A stretch of 64,000 bases of DNA from Streptomyces sp. SN-593 (GTDB lineage Bacteria; Actinomycetota; Actinomycetes; Streptomycetales; Streptomycetaceae). Below are positions 25,747 to 34,255 of this stretch, piece by piece (within the stretch, counting starts at the first letter, position 1; the number at the start of each line of letters is the position of its first letter). Location: contig NZ_AP018365.1 of NCBI RefSeq assembly GCF_016756395.1, forward strand, positions 8,125,501 to 8,189,500, written 5' to 3'. The notes under the pieces are model-generated. The model worked only from the letters and a program-made list of their open reading frames with translations, was not told the DNA's origin and did not search any database. The position numbers and the translations under genes are program-made.

Positions 25747-26990
25747 GCCTGTGCCCCGGCGCCGCCGAGGGCCAGGACGCCGGCCGCTTCCGCGGCCTGC
25801 CGCAGCTCCTGAAGATGCACCAGGTTGGCCAGCACCTCCTGCGGTGGGACGCCGAAGTCCACCAGGCAGGCGATCTCGGTCACGCCCGAGGCGGCCAGTT
25901 CGCGGACCCTGGGCAAGGCGGACTCCGGCGTCCCGAACAGCCCGTTGGTGGTGAAGTAGCGTTCGAAGGCCAGCTCCGCCAGGGCCGCCCGGTCCGCGGC
26001 GCTCACCTTGGCGGGGTCGATGGCCACGTCCTTGCTGCTGGCCAGTTTCGCGAACAGCTCCATGTGCGAGCGCAGGTAGCCGACCAGGGGGGCGTGGACC
26101 GTGCGCCGCACGGCCTCCTGATCGGGGCCGACGAAGGTGTGGAGCATCGCGGTGACCGCGTGCTCGTCCGGATCGCGCCCCGCGGCGCGCAGTTCGTCGC
26201 GGTAGAGCGCTGCCTTCTCGGCGAGTTCCGCGGTGCTCTGCTCCAGCAGGGCGGTCAGGACGTGCAGTCCCTCACGGGCGCCGGTGCGCCAGGTCTCCGG
26301 CGAGGAGGACGCGGTGATCCACAGCGGGATCTCCGGCTGCACCGGGCGCGGCAGGGTGCCGATCCCGATGAGGGTGCCGGCGCCGTCCCGGCGCTCGATC
26401 GTGTTGCCCCGCCACAGCTCGCGCAGTTGCCGGATGCCCCGCACCGTCCGGTCCCGCCGGTCGGCGTAGGCGTCGGGGGACAGTGCGAAGTCGTTGGGGT
26501 GCCAGCCGGAGGCGAAGGAGACCCCGGTCCGGCCGCCGGACAGGTTGTCCACGACGGCCCACTCCTCGGCCACCCGGATCGGGTCGTGCAGCGGGAGGAC
26601 GACGCTGCCGGCCCGTATCCCCACGTGCTCGGTGACCGCGCTGACGGCGCCGGCCAGGATCGCCGGCGCCGGGTAGGGGCCGCCGAAGGAGTCGAAGTGG
26701 CGCTCGGGGAGCCAGATCGCCTCGAAGCCGTTGCGGTCGGCGAAGCGGGCGCAGTCCAGCAGGAAGGCGTAGTGCTCGGCGGTCGTGTGGTCACCGCCGG
26801 CCGAGAAGAAGAACAGGCTCCACTTCAACGGCTGCCCGCCGTGCCGTAAGCGGGGCGGGGCGGGAACCTGTCCGGGCGGCTCGGGGGGCTGGCTGCGGGC
26901 GGCCAGCCGTTCCTGGAGCAACCGACGCTGCTGCGGGGACAGGGCGCGTATACGGGCGTCGATTTCCACCACGGGCGGGAATGCCTCCAT
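25743..26990 (-). CDS. Luciferase-like flavin monooxygenase, MupA family
   Basis: 415 aa FMN-dependent TIM-barrel oxygenase of the natural-product LLM group that acts on carrier-bound intermediates in NRPS/PKS lines. It shows the family start (LKWSLFFFSAGGD), WLPERHFDSFGGPYP, and SGGRTGVSFASGWHPNDF. A helical N-terminal segment (RALSPQQRRLLQERL) resembles the one at the start of the free C domain and may be a docking element. ATG 26990 is preferred; GTG 27059 is possible. A TTA codon lies at 26849-26847. It is coupled to PCP-C, so it probably hydroxylates or oxidatively modifies a PCP- or ACP-bound acyl group. Confidence 0.88.
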   Translation of the reverse strand: MEAFPPVVEIDARIRALSPQQRRLLQERLAARSQPPEPPGQVPAPPRLRHGGQPLKWSLFFFSAGGDHTTAEHYAFLLDCARFADRNGFEAIWLPERHFDSFGGPYPAPAILAGAVSAVTEHVGIRAGSVVLPLHDPIRVAEEWAVVDNLSGGRTGVSFASGWHPNDFALSPDAYADRRDRTVRGIRQLRELWRGNTIERRDGAGTLIGIGTLPRPVQPEIPLWITASSSPETWRTGAREGLHVLTALLEQSTAELAEKAALYRDELRAAGRDPDEHAVTAMLHTFVGPDQEAVRRTVHAPLVGYLRSHMELFAKLASSKDVAIDPAKVSAADRAALAELAFERYFTTNGLFGTPESALPRVRELAASGVTEIACLVDFGVPPQEVLANLVHLQELRQAAEAAGVLALGGAGAQA

Positions 26991-27217
26991 GAGACGGCCG
27001 GTAGGTGGTCCCACATCGGCAGGGGCTGAGGGACGGGCCCTGAAGGGGACGCACGGCACGGTGAGCCGGATGAATGACAGCGCGGGTCAGGTGGAGCGTC
27101 AGCGTTCACCCAAGGATCTGCACTCGGCACTCCGCCGTCAAGAGCGCTCGACGGGGGGCCTCTGGACGCCCCATGCCTGCCGTGGTCTTCTGGCATCCGA
27201 CGCTTGGGAGGGACGAG
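26991..27217. promoter_or_regulatory. Divergent control region, monooxygenase / free C domain
   Basis: 227 bp between divergent genes, so promoters for both directions should lie here. One imperfect palindrome (ccgtc at 27135-27139 and gacgg at 27150-27154 around agcgct) may be a regulator site. No clear -35/-10 pair is visible. Confidence 0.4.
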
Positions 27218-28732
27218 ATGGCAGGGGAAGCGCGAGCCGGCGCCGCGTCCGTGGGCGGCGCGGGCAACGACCTGGCCGGACGCCTGGAACGGCTCACCAC
27301 GGCCCAACGGGCCCTGCTGAAGCGCCGGTTGGGGCAGCGCGCGTCGCCCGGACCCTACCGGCCGTCCGCGACGCAGTTCGGGATCTGGCTCTTCGAGCAG
27401 CTCAACCCCGGAACCTCGACCTACCACAACCCGGCGGCCGTGAGGCTGTCCGGGCCGGTCGACGAGGACCTGCTGCGCGCGGCGCTCCAGCGGGTCCAGG
27501 ACCGTCACGAACCGCTGCGCTCCCGCTACCCGGCCGACGAGGACGGCGTGCCGCGCGCGTTCGTGGAACCACCGGACGCGCTGCGCCTGCCCTGGCGGGT
27601 GGAGGACGTCAGCGCGCTGCCCGACCCCGAGCAGGAGGCGGCGCGGATCGTGGCGCGGGAGGCGGTCACACCCTTCCGGCTCGACCGGGGGCCGGTGTGG
27701 CGCTGCCTGCTGGTGCGCACCGGCCCCGAGGAACGGGTGCTGGTCACCACCTTGCACCACATCGTCTCCGACGGCGGTTCGCTGGGTGTGCTGCTGGCCG
27801 AACTCGGCGCGCTGTATCCGGCCTTGGCGGCCGGCGAGCGGCCCTGCCCGGCCGACCCGCCCCAGGGGTACTTCGCGCTCGCGGCGAAGGACACCGTGCC
27901 GCCGGGCGCCCTGGAGCACTGGCTCACCATCCTCGACGGCGCGCCGGACCGGATCGACCTGTCCGCGCTGGCCGAGTGGCCCGGGCGCGGCGAGCCGCCC
28001 TCGCCGCCGGCGCCGGACGGGGGCTCCGCGCCGACCGGACCCGCGCGGGGCGCGGCGGTCGACCGGCGGTGGGCGGGCCGCGAGCTGACGCTACAGGTGC
28101 CGGACGGCACGGCCACGGCGCTGGAAGACCTGTGCGCGCGCCACGGTTCGAGCCTGTTCACCGGGCTGGTGGCGGCGTCGGCGGCCACCCTGTACCGGAC
28201 GAGCGGTCAGGACGACCTCGTGCTGACCACCCCCGTCGACCGGCGCGGCCACGAAGGCCGCGCGCTGATCGGCTGCTTCGTCAACACGGTGGTCCTGCGG
28301 CTGCGGGTCGGTCCCGACGACCGGCTGGACACGCTGCTGGCGCGGGCCGCCGGGGTGGTGGCCGACGCACTGGCCCACAGCGGCCTGCCGTTCTCCCGGC
28401 TGGTCTCGGCGCTGCCCCGGCGCGGCGGCGGCCGGAGCCCCTTCGGGAACGTGGCCGTGGTACATAACAACGCGCCCATGGACGCCGTGTCCCTGGGCGG
28501 CCTGCGGCTGAGCCACCACCCCTTGCCGCCGGTCGAGGTCAAGCACGACCTCGCCCTCTCCTGGAACCGTCGGCGCGACGGGCTCACCGGCCGGATCGAG
28601 TACGCCGCGCGGTTCCCGGACGCCGCGGTGGAGCACCTGGGTGCGCATCTTCGGCACACCGTGGAGACGCTGGCCGCCGCACCCGCCACCCGCGTCGCGG
28701 ACCTGCCCGGGCTCTCGGAGGTGGCACGGTGA
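27218..28732 (+). CDS. Free-standing NRPS condensation domain
   Basis: 504 aa. After an N-terminal helix (RLERLTTAQRALLKRRL), probably a docking element, comes a complete C domain with catalytic HHIVSDGGS near 181 and the later [12 protein letters not shown] region. The ATG at 27218 has a gggagg ribosome binding site. It is on the strand opposite to most of the cluster, as is the type II thioesterase it overlaps by 4 bp. The PKS ends in a matching acidic helical tail. A plausible role is joining the PKS ACP-bound acyl chain to an amino acid on a separate PCP. Confidence 0.9.
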   Translation: MAGEARAGAASVGGAGNDLAGRLERLTTAQRALLKRRLGQRASPGPYRPSATQFGIWLFEQLNPGTSTYHNPAAVRLSGPVDEDLLRAALQRVQDRHEPLRSRYPADEDGVPRAFVEPPDALRLPWRVEDVSALPDPEQEAARIVAREAVTPFRLDRGPVWRCLLVRTGPEERVLVTTLHHIVSDGGSLGVLLAELGALYPALAAGERPCPADPPQGYFALAAKDTVPPGALEHWLTILDGAPDRIDLSALAEWPGRGEPPSPPAPDGGSAPTGPARGAAVDRRWAGRELTLQVPDGTATALEDLCARHGSSLFTGLVAASAATLYRTSGQDDLVLTTPVDRRGHEGRALIGCFVNTVVLRLRVGPDDRLDTLLARAAGVVADALAHSGLPFSRLVSALPRRGGGRSPFGNVAVVHNNAPMDAVSLGGLRLSHHPLPPVEVKHDLALSWNRRRDGLTGRIEYAARFPDAAVEHLGAHLRHTVETLAAAPATRVADLPGLSEVAR

Positions 28733-29514
28733 CCGGGGCCGCCGGGGCCGGTCCGCGGCTGTCCGGCTCGCCCTGGTTCCCCTACGCCGCCGAGGAGAGC
28801 GACGCAAAGACCCGGCTGTTCTGCCTGCCGTACGCGGGGGGCGGCTGGGCCGTCTTCCGGGACTGGCAGGAGCAGTTCGGGCCGGAGGTCCACGCCGTGC
28901 CGGTGAAGCTGCCCGGCCGTGCGGAGCGCCTGCACGAGCCCGCGGTGGCCCGCATGGACCACCTCGCGGACCTGCTCGCGGCCGAGCTGGTCCCGCTGCT
29001 GGACCGGCCGTACGCGCTGTTCGGCATCAGCATGGGCGCGCTGCTGGCCTTCGAGACGGCCCACCGGCTGGTGACGCGCGGACTGCGCGCCCCGCACCGG
29101 CTGTTCGTCGCCTCCTGCCGCGCGCCTCGGGAACCGTTCGACACGCCGCCGGTCCACGGGCTGCCGGACACGGCACTGATCACGGTGCTGGACCGGCTGA
29201 CGGCCACCCCGCCCCAGTTGCTGGCCAACGCCGAGCTGATGCGGTTGGTCCTCCCCACCTTCCGGGCGGATCTGGCGTGCACCGAGACCTACGTGCGCCC
29301 CGACCGCGCGCCGCTGCCGGTCCCGGTGACGGCCGTCCGGGGGCGGGAGGACGACACGCTGACCGAGGCCATGGTCGACGGCTGGCGCGCCGAGACCTCC
29401 GCCGGTTTCGAGCAGGTGGAACTGGCCGGCGACCACTTCCTGGTCCACGGCGACCAGCGCGAACTGACCGCGCTGGTACGCCGGCGGCTGCCCCGGAGCG
29501 GCCCGGGACGGTAG
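28729..29514 (+). CDS. Type II thioesterase
   Basis: 261 aa alpha/beta hydrolase that clears mis-loaded groups from carrier-protein thiols. It shows FCLPYAGGG, nucleophile elbow GISMG (Ser101), an acidic residue in VRGREDD, and catalytic His in AGDHFLVHG. The GTG start overlaps the free C domain stop (GTGA). This editing role is especially apt here because several PCPs have no A domain in cis. With no integrated TE in the middle gene set, a part in release cannot be excluded. Confidence 0.93.
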   Translation: MTGAAGAGPRLSGSPWFPYAAEESDAKTRLFCLPYAGGGWAVFRDWQEQFGPEVHAVPVKLPGRAERLHEPAVARMDHLADLLAAELVPLLDRPYALFGISMGALLAFETAHRLVTRGLRAPHRLFVASCRAPREPFDTPPVHGLPDTALITVLDRLTATPPQLLANAELMRLVLPTFRADLACTETYVRPDRAPLPVPVTAVRGREDDTLTEAMVDGWRAETSAGFEQVELAGDHFLVHGDQRELTALVRRRLPRSGPGR

Positions 29515-29539
29515 TCCGCGAAGCGCGGGCGCGTCGGGC

Positions 29540-29579
29540 GCGGGGTGGCGTCGCTCCTCAGGAGCTCCGTCCACCCCGC
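29540..29579. terminator. Bidirectional terminator between convergent genes
   Basis: Inverted repeat gcggggtgg / ccaccccgc (9 bp, perfect), with a second nested palindrome gctcct-c-aggagc in the loop. It lies between the stops of the thioesterase (+) and the PKS (-) and can serve both. Confidence 0.7.
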
Positions 29580-29612
29580 GGCCCGGCCGGCCCGCCCCGG
29601 GGGGGGCGGGTG

Positions 29613-32600
29613 TCAGGCGTCCTCCTCGCCCTCGGCGCCCAGCGCGGCCTCGACGTCGGCACTCGACAGCCCCTCGATCTCGTTGAGCAGCGCCTCCAGT
29701 TCCGCCGAGGCGACCTCACCGACCTCCACGTCCGCGGCCGGCTCCTCTTCCGTGGCCGGCTCCTGCCCCGCCGCCGGGGCGGCCTTCGGCCCGCCGGCCG
29801 GCGGTGTCTCACCGGCGGCGCGGATGAGCTGGGCGATCGTGGCCACCGTAGCCTCCTGGAAGATCTCGCCGAGGGGCAGCTCGATTCCGTGGGCGTCGCG
29901 CAGCCGCCCCACCAGTTGCATGGCCAGCAGGGACTGTCCGCCCAGCTCGAAGAAGCTGTCGCGGACCCCGATCCCGTCGATGCCGAGCAGGTCGCGCCAC
30001 AGGCCCGCGACGTACTCCTCCGTCTCGTCGCGGGGCGCGACGTAGGGCACGGACATCTTCGGCCGGGCCTTGGCGGTCCCGGCGGAAGGTGCCGCCGGCC
30101 CGTCGTCGGCCGGCCGCGCGGCGGCGCCGGCGCCGGCCTCGGCCTGCCGGGCCAGTGCCTCCCGCAGATCGGGGTCGGCCGCGCACACGGTGAACGGCCC
30201 GTCCTCGCGCACCGCGGTCAGCAGGCGGTAGAGCTGCCTCGCCTCCTGCGGTCCGCAGTCGGCGGCGTCACGCAGACCGGCGGTGTCGGCCTCCCGCCAG
30301 TGCTCCCACTGGACGTTGGTCCAGCGCCGGGCCGCGGTCCGGTTGCGCAGCGCCACGTAGGTGTCGGCGTACCAGTTGGCCGCCGTGTAGGCCGCCCCGC
30401 CCACTCCGCCCAGCAGGCTGGAGAGCGATCCGACGATCAGGCAGCGGTCGTACGCCACGTCCTCCAACGCCGCGTCGAGAGCGTGCAGCCCGGTCATCTT
30501 GGTGGCCATGTGCTGCGCGAACAGCTCGGGTGAGGAGTCCAGCACGGAGCGGATGCCCTCGGTGACGGACATGCCCGGGGTGTAGACCACCCCGGCGAGG
30601 CGTCCGTCCGGCCGCGCCGCCTCGTGGACCGCCGCGGTCAGTGCTCCGGTGTCCTCGGCGTCGCCCCGGCGCACGGTCAGCCGGTCGCCGCCGAGCGCGC
30701 GCAGTTCCTCCAGTTGCCGCCGCGCCGTCGGGGCGAGCGCGGCGGGGTCGGCGCGGTCGTAGAGCACGACGTGGGCGGCGGGGTCGCGCAGGATCTCCGC
30801 GGCCAGGGTGCGGCCGATCATGCCGAGGCCGCCCACCAGGAGATGGGTGCCCTGCGCGGAGGGGACCTGGTTGCCGGCGTGCACCCGGACGTGCGCGCGG
30901 ACGAACCGGTTGCGGCCGCGGAGGGCCACCGGGGACGCCTGCGACGCCGTGTCGCCCAACTCGGCGAGCAGGTCCGCCACCGTCTCCGGCAGCCGCCCGC
31001 CCGGATCGCGCGGGTCGAGTTCGAGCACCCGGCAGTCCCAGGACGTCTCCTGCGGCACCACCCGGCACAACCCGACCGCGGTGGCCAGGCCCGGCCGCAC
31101 CGGATCCTCGCCGGTCACGTCGAACACGTGACGGGTGACGTGGAGCAACCGAGGCGGCCGGGCCCCGCCGGCCGGCAGGATGTCGAGCAGCGACCGCAGA
31201 CCGGCTGCCTGCTCCTGCTCGACGGTGTCCGCGGGAGCGGCGTCCAGCGCCCGCAGGTGCACCACGACGTCCGGGCGGGAGCCGGGCGTGTCCAGAGCCG
31301 TCTTCAGGGCGGCACCGGGGTCGGCGCCGGCGTCCACCAGCGTGACGCGGCTGCCCAGTGCGGTCAGCCGCTCGCCGAGCGCCGCACCGACACCGGACCG
31401 GTCGGACAGCACCAGGACGGCGCCCGGCACGGCATCGGTCCCGGTGGTCGCGGTGGTCCCGGTTCCGCCCGTCGCGCGCGGCAACTCCACCCAGCGCGGC
31501 CGGTGGATCCACTCCTCCGGCCCCCTGGGCACCTCCTCCAGCGCGACGGCCGCGTCGTCCGGTGCGGCGTCGATCCAGCACCGGGTGCGCTGGAAGGGGT
31601 AGGTGGGCAGCGGCACCCGCAGGCGGGGGTGCCGGTGGGTGTGCTCCCAGTCGATGCGGACACCCTGGTGCCACAGCTCGGCGAGCCCGTCGAGCAGGGC
31701 CGCCTGTTCGCTGCCGCGCTGGTCGGCGGCGGGCATCAGGGTGGCCACGGGCGCGGACCGCGCCCCCAACTCGCTGGCGGCCAGCGCCGACAACTGGCGG
31801 CCCGGACCGACCTCGATCAGGACGCGGCCGGGCGCGGCCACGGCCTCCCGCAGGCCGTCGGCGAACCGGACGGTCTCGCGCAACTGCCGTGCCCAGTAGC
31901 CGGGGTCGGTGGCCTGCTCATCGGTCAGCGGCATCCCGGTGACACCGGAGACCACCGGGATCGCAGGGGGGGTGAGCGCCGCCTTGGCCACTTCGGCGGT
32001 GAAGTCGGCCAGGACGGGGTCGAGCATCGCGGAGTGGAAGGCGTGGGAGACTTTCAGCCGCCGGCTCACCACGCCGTCGGCGCGCAGCTGGGCCTCGAAG
32101 TCGTCCACCTCCTGGTGCGTTCCGGCGACGGAGACCAGCGCCGAGCCGTTGACCGCGGCGATCGACAGTTCCCGGTCGCCGATCAGCTCGCGGACCCGGG
32201 CCTCGGGCAGCGGCACGCCGAGCATCGAGCCGCCCGGCAGGGCCGCCACCATCCGGCCGCGCGCGGCCACCACCGACAACGCGTCGGCCAGGCTGAAGAC
32301 GCCCGCCAGGGTCGCGGCCACGTACTCGCCGATGCTGTGCCCGAGCATGGCCGCGGGTTCCACACCGTACGAGAGCAGCAACCGGGCGAGCGCGTACTCG
32401 ACGGTGAACAGCGCGGGCTGGGCGAGGTCGGTCGAGGTCAGGCCGTCGGCCGAGGGGTCGCGGCGGGTCAGCAGCAGCGGCCGCAGGCGGTCGGCGACCT
32501 CGGCGGGCATCAGGGCGAGGCACTCGTCGACCGCGTCCCGGAACACCGGTTCGGTGCGGTGGAGTTCGGCTCCCATGCCGACGCTCTGGCTGCCCTGGCC

Positions 32601-34217
32601 GGGGAAGAGGAACACCACGGAACCGGCCTCGTCCGCGGTCTCCGAGCTGCGGACACGTCCCGAACCCTTGGCGCCCAGGGCGCTCGCGGCGTCGGCCAGG
32701 TCCCGCGCCACCACGCTGGCCCGGTACTCGTGCTCGGTCCGTCCGACCTGGAGGGTGTGGGCCACATCGGCCAGTACGGCGCCGGGGTTCTCACGCATCC
32801 AGCGGGCGGTCTGCTCCATCCGCTCGGCGAGGGCCGGCCTGCTGCGCGCGGAGAGCACCACGAGCTGGCTGCCGGGCTCCGGTGCGCCGACCACCGGGTC
32901 GGGGGCCTCGCGCAGCACCACGTGCGCGTTGGCGCCGCCCATGCCGAGCGAGTGCACCGAGGCGTAGCGCGGCCGGCCCGGCTCGCCCTCCATCGGCAGC
33001 AGCTCCGTCGGCACGTAGAACGGGCCGGACGCGAAGTCGATCTCGGGGTTGGGGGTGCGGAAGTGCAGCACCGGCGGGATGGACTTGTTCTTCAGGCACA
33101 TGACGGTCTTGATGAAGCCGGCCACCCCGGCGGCGGCGTCGAGGTGGCCGATGTTGGGCTTGACCGAGCCTATGGCGCAGTAGTTCGAGCGGTCGGTGGT
33201 GAGCCGGTACGCCTTGGTGAGCCCGGCGACCTCGATCGGGTCGCCCAGCGGCGTTCCGGTGCCGTGCGCCTCGACGTAGTCGATGACGTCCGCGGTCAGA
33301 CCGGCCGAGGCGATGGCGCCGGCGGCGGCGCGGGCCTGGCCGTCGACGCCCGGCGCGGTGAAACTCGCCTTGGCCCGGCCGTCGTTGCCGATCGAGGTGC
33401 CGGCGATGACGGCGTGGATGTGGTCGCCGTCGCGCAGCGCGTCGTCGAGGTGCTTGAGCAGCACCGCTCCGGCGCCGTTGCCCACCACGCTGCCGGTGGA
33501 GTCGGCGTCGAAGCTGCGGCAGTGGCCGTCCTCCGAGGCGGTGGCGTTCTGAAGGTAGCCGGCGTTGTGGGGCATCCGCAGCGACGCCCCGCCGGCTATG
33601 GCCATGTCGCACTCGCCGGCCAGGATCGCCTGCGCGGCGAGGTGGATCGCGGTGAGGGAGGTGGAGCAGGCGGACTGCACGGAGACGGCCGGACCCTGGA
33701 GGTTCAGCTTGTAGGCGACCCGCAGTGCCAGGTAGTCCTTGTCGTTGCCGATCATGGTGGCGTGGTCCCCGACCGCGTCCAGCATCCGCCGGTTGCCGAT
33801 GAGGTTGACCAGCAGGTAGGTGTTCATGGTGGAGCCCGCGTACACGCCGACCAGCCCCGGGTAGCGGGCCGGGTCGTAGCCCGCGTCCTCCATGGCCCAC
33901 AGGGCGCACTCCAGGAAGAGCCGGTGCTGGGGGTCCATCAGCTCGGCTTCGCGGGCCACGTATCCGAAGTAGTCGGCGTCGAAGTCCTCCGCCTCCTGCA
34001 GGGCGGCGGACGCCGGCACGTAGCGGGGGCTTGCCAGCATGTGGGCGGGCACGCCGGCGGCCCGCAGTTCGTCATCGTCGAAGAACCGGATCGACTCGAC
34101 GCCCTCGCGGATGTTCTGCCAGTACTGGTCCGGGTTGTCCGCACCGGGGAACCGGCAACCCATACCGATCACCGCGATGTCGGCGGGGATCGCGTCGTTC
34201 TGCTTCTGACCGTTCAA
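29613..34217 (-). CDS. Type I PKS module: KS-AT-KR-ACP
   Basis: 1534 aa. KS: active Cys in SACSTS near 181, with Hs in EAHGTGTP and NIGHLDAAAG. AT: GHSIGEY near 625 and HAFHS near 722, the malonyl-CoA signature. KR: GGLGMIG near 1126 with S-Y-N residues (AAYTAANWYAD). ACP: LGGQSLLAMQL near 1422. A long acidic tail ends in a helix (ELEALLNEIEGLSSADVEAAL) that looks like a docking element. The start is a TTG with ggag 5 bases upstream; earlier in-frame codons overlap the preceding gene. It adds two carbons and reduces the beta-keto group. Following the FAAL-C-A-PCP protein it would make a beta-hydroxy-gamma-amino acid. Confidence 0.93.
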   Translation of the reverse strand: MNGQKQNDAIPADIAVIGMGCRFPGADNPDQYWQNIREGVESIRFFDDDELRAAGVPAHMLASPRYVPASAALQEAEDFDADYFGYVAREAELMDPQHRLFLECALWAMEDAGYDPARYPGLVGVYAGSTMNTYLLVNLIGNRRMLDAVGDHATMIGNDKDYLALRVAYKLNLQGPAVSVQSACSTSLTAIHLAAQAILAGECDMAIAGGASLRMPHNAGYLQNATASEDGHCRSFDADSTGSVVGNGAGAVLLKHLDDALRDGDHIHAVIAGTSIGNDGRAKASFTAPGVDGQARAAAGAIASAGLTADVIDYVEAHGTGTPLGDPIEVAGLTKAYRLTTDRSNYCAIGSVKPNIGHLDAAAGVAGFIKTVMCLKNKSIPPVLHFRTPNPEIDFASGPFYVPTELLPMEGEPGRPRYASVHSLGMGGANAHVVLREAPDPVVGAPEPGSQLVVLSARSRPALAERMEQTARWMRENPGAVLADVAHTLQVGRTEHEYRASVVARDLADAASALGAKGSGRVRSSETADEAGSVVFLFPGQGSQSVGMGAELHRTEPVFRDAVDECLALMPAEVADRLRPLLLTRRDPSADGLTSTDLAQPALFTVEYALARLLLSYGVEPAAMLGHSIGEYVAATLAGVFSLADALSVVAARGRMVAALPGGSMLGVPLPEARVRELIGDRELSIAAVNGSALVSVAGTHQEVDDFEAQLRADGVVSRRLKVSHAFHSAMLDPVLADFTAEVAKAALTPPAIPVVSGVTGMPLTDEQATDPGYWARQLRETVRFADGLREAVAAPGRVLIEVGPGRQLSALAASELGARSAPVATLMPAADQRGSEQAALLDGLAELWHQGVRIDWEHTHRHPRLRVPLPTYPFQRTRCWIDAAPDDAAVALEEVPRGPEEWIHRPRWVELPRATGGTGTTATTGTDAVPGAVLVLSDRSGVGAALGERLTALGSRVTLVDAGADPGAALKTALDTPGSRPDVVVHLRALDAAPADTVEQEQAAGLRSLLDILPAGGARPPRLLHVTRHVFDVTGEDPVRPGLATAVGLCRVVPQETSWDCRVLELDPRDPGGRLPETVADLLAELGDTASQASPVALRGRNRFVRAHVRVHAGNQVPSAQGTHLLVGGLGMIGRTLAAEILRDPAAHVVLYDRADPAALAPTARRQLEELRALGGDRLTVRRGDAEDTGALTAAVHEAARPDGRLAGVVYTPGMSVTEGIRSVLDSSPELFAQHMATKMTGLHALDAALEDVAYDRCLIVGSLSSLLGGVGGAAYTAANWYADTYVALRNRTAARRWTNVQWEHWREADTAGLRDAADCGPQEARQLYRLLTAVREDGPFTVCAADPDLREALARQAEAGAGAAARPADDGPAAPSAGTAKARPKMSVPYVAPRDETEEYVAGLWRDLLGIDGIGVRDSFFELGGQSLLAMQLVGRLRDAHGIELPLGEIFQEATVATIAQLIRAAGETPPAGGPKAAPAAGQEPATEEEPAADVEVGEVASAELEALLNEIEGLSSADVEAALGAEGEEDA

Positions 34218-34255
34218 CTGCGCTCCAGAGTCGGTCCGGGCAAGGGGACGGAGGA

